NCBI GenBank assembly: GCA_002898995.1
Contig: BEIM01000208.1
Location: forward strand, 1-6,494
Direction: 5' to 3'
DNA: 6,494 bases
DNA from: a bacterium HR36
GTDB taxonomy: Bacteria > Planctomycetota > Planctomycetia > Gemmatales > HRBIN36
The notes under the pieces are model-generated. The model did no database searches. It was given only the letters and a program-made list of their open reading frames with translations, and had not been told where the DNA came from. The translations under genes and the position numbers were made by a program. Of the stretch, positions 5,608 to 6,494 are shown in pieces. Numbering within the stretch: the stretch's first letter is position 1; each line of letters opens with the position of its first letter.

Positions 5608-5636
5608 GCTCTCAAGCACACGAGGATTTTGCCGCC

Positions 5637-6494
5637 ATGCGAATCCGCAATTGGTTGTGGGTGATGGGTCTTCTTGGGATATCAGGATTGATTGGTGTCT
5701 GGCTAATAGGCGTGAGCGGGAAGTGGGATGGCCGGGCGCGCGGATCTGGCTTGGTGGAAGAACCAGCCGATGTTGGGAACGACCCGCCATTGGTGCGGGC
5801 AGAAAAACGCTACTGGCCCCGGGTGTTGCGCATTCAGGGCAATTTGGTCGAGGCCGAAGAGGCCTTGGTCGGCACGGAAGTCGCGGGGCGAGTGGAGCGG
5901 GTCTATGTAGATATTGGCAGCCACGTGGATGCTGGCCAGCTTTTGGTTAAGCTCAACGACGAAGATTATCGCCTGCAAGAGCGCCTGGCGGAGGCTCAAG
6001 TGCAGGCGCTCCGTGCGCGGTTAGGGCTGCCGCCTGACCAGCCCGACAGTGTCTTGAGACCGGAAAACGCGCCGCCTGTAGAGCAGGAAAGGGCCATGCT
6101 TGAAGAAGCACGTCTAGCCTTGGAGCGGGCGACCGTATTGCATCGGCTCAACCGCAACGCGATTTCTCCCGAAGAACTCGACCGCTTGCAGGCCGCACTC
6201 AAGGTCGCCGAGGCGCGTTACGCTTCTGCCCTGAATCAAGTGCGGGAGCAACTGGCACTTTTGCAGTTGCGCAAGGTGGAGCTGGAACAAGCGCGCAAAC
6301 AAATGCGGGATACTTCAATCAGGGCACCATTTGCAGGTATTGTGCAGACACGTCCGCCGGCACCAGGCACGTATTTGCGCGTGGGGGATCCGGTGGTGCG
6401 TCTAGTGCGGCTCGATACTTTGCGTTTTCGGGGTAAGGTGCCCGACCGTTACAGCAGGCAGTTGCGGCTGGGCCTCGAGATGCGCGTGTTCGTC
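5637..6494 (+). CDS. RND efflux periplasmic adaptor (membrane fusion protein, HlyD/AcrA family), 3'-truncated
   Basis: First 286 residues of a periplasmic adaptor that couples an inner-membrane RND or ABC exporter to an outer-membrane channel. Seen: an N-terminal membrane anchor (about 6-26, no lipobox); a beta-strand pair leading into the first half of a lipoyl/biotinyl-like domain, EVAGRVERVYVDIGSHVDAGQLLVKL (81-106), with the typical G-x-V-x-x-G-x-x-L pattern; an alpha-helical coiled-coil hairpin about 107-225 with heptad-like Leu/Ala spacing and AISPEELDRLQAAL (175-188) at its return; then the second lipoyl half, DTSIRAPFAGIVQTRPPAPGTYLRVGDPVVRL (225-256), entering the beta-barrel domain. 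The frame is open to the last base; family members are about 350-450 residues. The ATG at 5637 is preceded by AGGA at 5623-5626 with 10-nt spacing. Divergent from Lon-CARF. The pump gene would be expected beyond the window; substrate unknown. Confidence 0.9.
   Translation, partial: MRIRNWLWVMGLLGISGLIGVWLIGVSGKWDGRARGSGLVEEPADVGNDPPLVRAEKRYWPRVLRIQGNLVEAEEALVGTEVAGRVERVYVDIGSHVDAGQLLVKLNDEDYRLQERLAEAQVQALRARLGLPPDQPDSVLRPENAPPVEQERAMLEEARLALERATVLHRLNRNAISPEELDRLQAALKVAEARYASALNQVREQLALLQLRKVELEQARKQMRDTSIRAPFAGIVQTRPPAPGTYLRVGDPVVRLVRLDTLRFRGKVPDRYSRQLRLGLEMRVFV

Larger units (their letters stand above)
5136..5636. other. Divergent intergenic region, no convincing gene
   Basis: 501 nt between the minus-strand Lon-CARF gene and the plus-strand efflux adaptor gene. 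Short open frames (plus 5166-5354; minus 5111-5491) have no recognisable domains or good ribosome sites, and the minus one overlaps the Lon-CARF start. On the minus strand CATAAT (5234-5239) next to the palindrome TGGTACCA (5238-5245) could be a -10 for Lon-CARF, but no matching -35 is evident. The adaptor-proximal half holds the promoter, inverted repeat and leader structure listed separately. Confidence 0.6.

Noticed and set aside
1..6494. CRISPR array, tRNA or insertion sequence
   Set aside because: No regularly spaced direct repeats, no cloverleaf-like segment and no transposase frame or terminal inverted repeats were seen on either strand.

Overview
The window most resembles a chromosomal segment of a Planctomycetota bacterium. 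This is inferred from the family resemblance of two proteins: the Cys-containing 163-residue protein paired with a LolA-like lipoprotein, and a secreted protein with a degenerate TlpA-like domain. No rRNA or marker gene confirms it. GC content is moderate and uneven by eye: about 50% in parts of the first gene and the Lon-CARF gene, and 60-65% in the thioredoxin-like gene. Shine-Dalgarno-like sites (GAGG, AGGA) precede most starts.

Layout. (1) 1-540, plus strand: the C-terminal part of a PfkB-family sugar kinase, probably a 2-keto-3-deoxygluconate kinase, cut by the window edge. (2) 537-1971, minus strand: a two-gene unit in which a soluble protein of unknown function is followed 10 nt later by an outer-membrane-type lipoprotein with a LolA-like body. 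The lipoprotein gene converges on the kinase gene and both stop codons share one CTAG. (3) 1972-2186: a 215-nt gap with small dyads. (4) 2187-3611, minus: an exported protein whose C-terminal thioredoxin/TlpA-like domain has Ser-Asp-Leu-Ser where the redox Cys-x-x-Cys should be. (5) 3612-3797: a gap with a good sigma-70-type promoter for gene 4 and several hairpins. (6) 3798-5135, minus: the most interesting gene. It encodes a 445-residue protein that reads as a Lon-type (S16) Ser/Lys protease domain followed by a CARF-like nucleotide-sensing domain. (7) 5136-5636: a 501-nt divergent intergenic region with a candidate promoter/operator and a structured leader for (8) 5637-6494, plus: the N-terminal 286 residues of an RND-type efflux periplasmic adaptor (HlyD/AcrA family) that runs off the window.

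Most of the genes do not form an obvious pathway. The Lon-CARF gene stands alone, with its own ribosome-binding site and gaps on both sides. No CRISPR array, cas gene, cyclase, sigma factor or anti-sigma factor is visible in the window. By analogy with cyclic-oligoadenylate-activated Lon proteases of type III CRISPR systems, it is a candidate signal-activated protease that works in trans with a distant CRISPR locus, or in a separate nucleotide-signalling pathway. That functional reading is inference.
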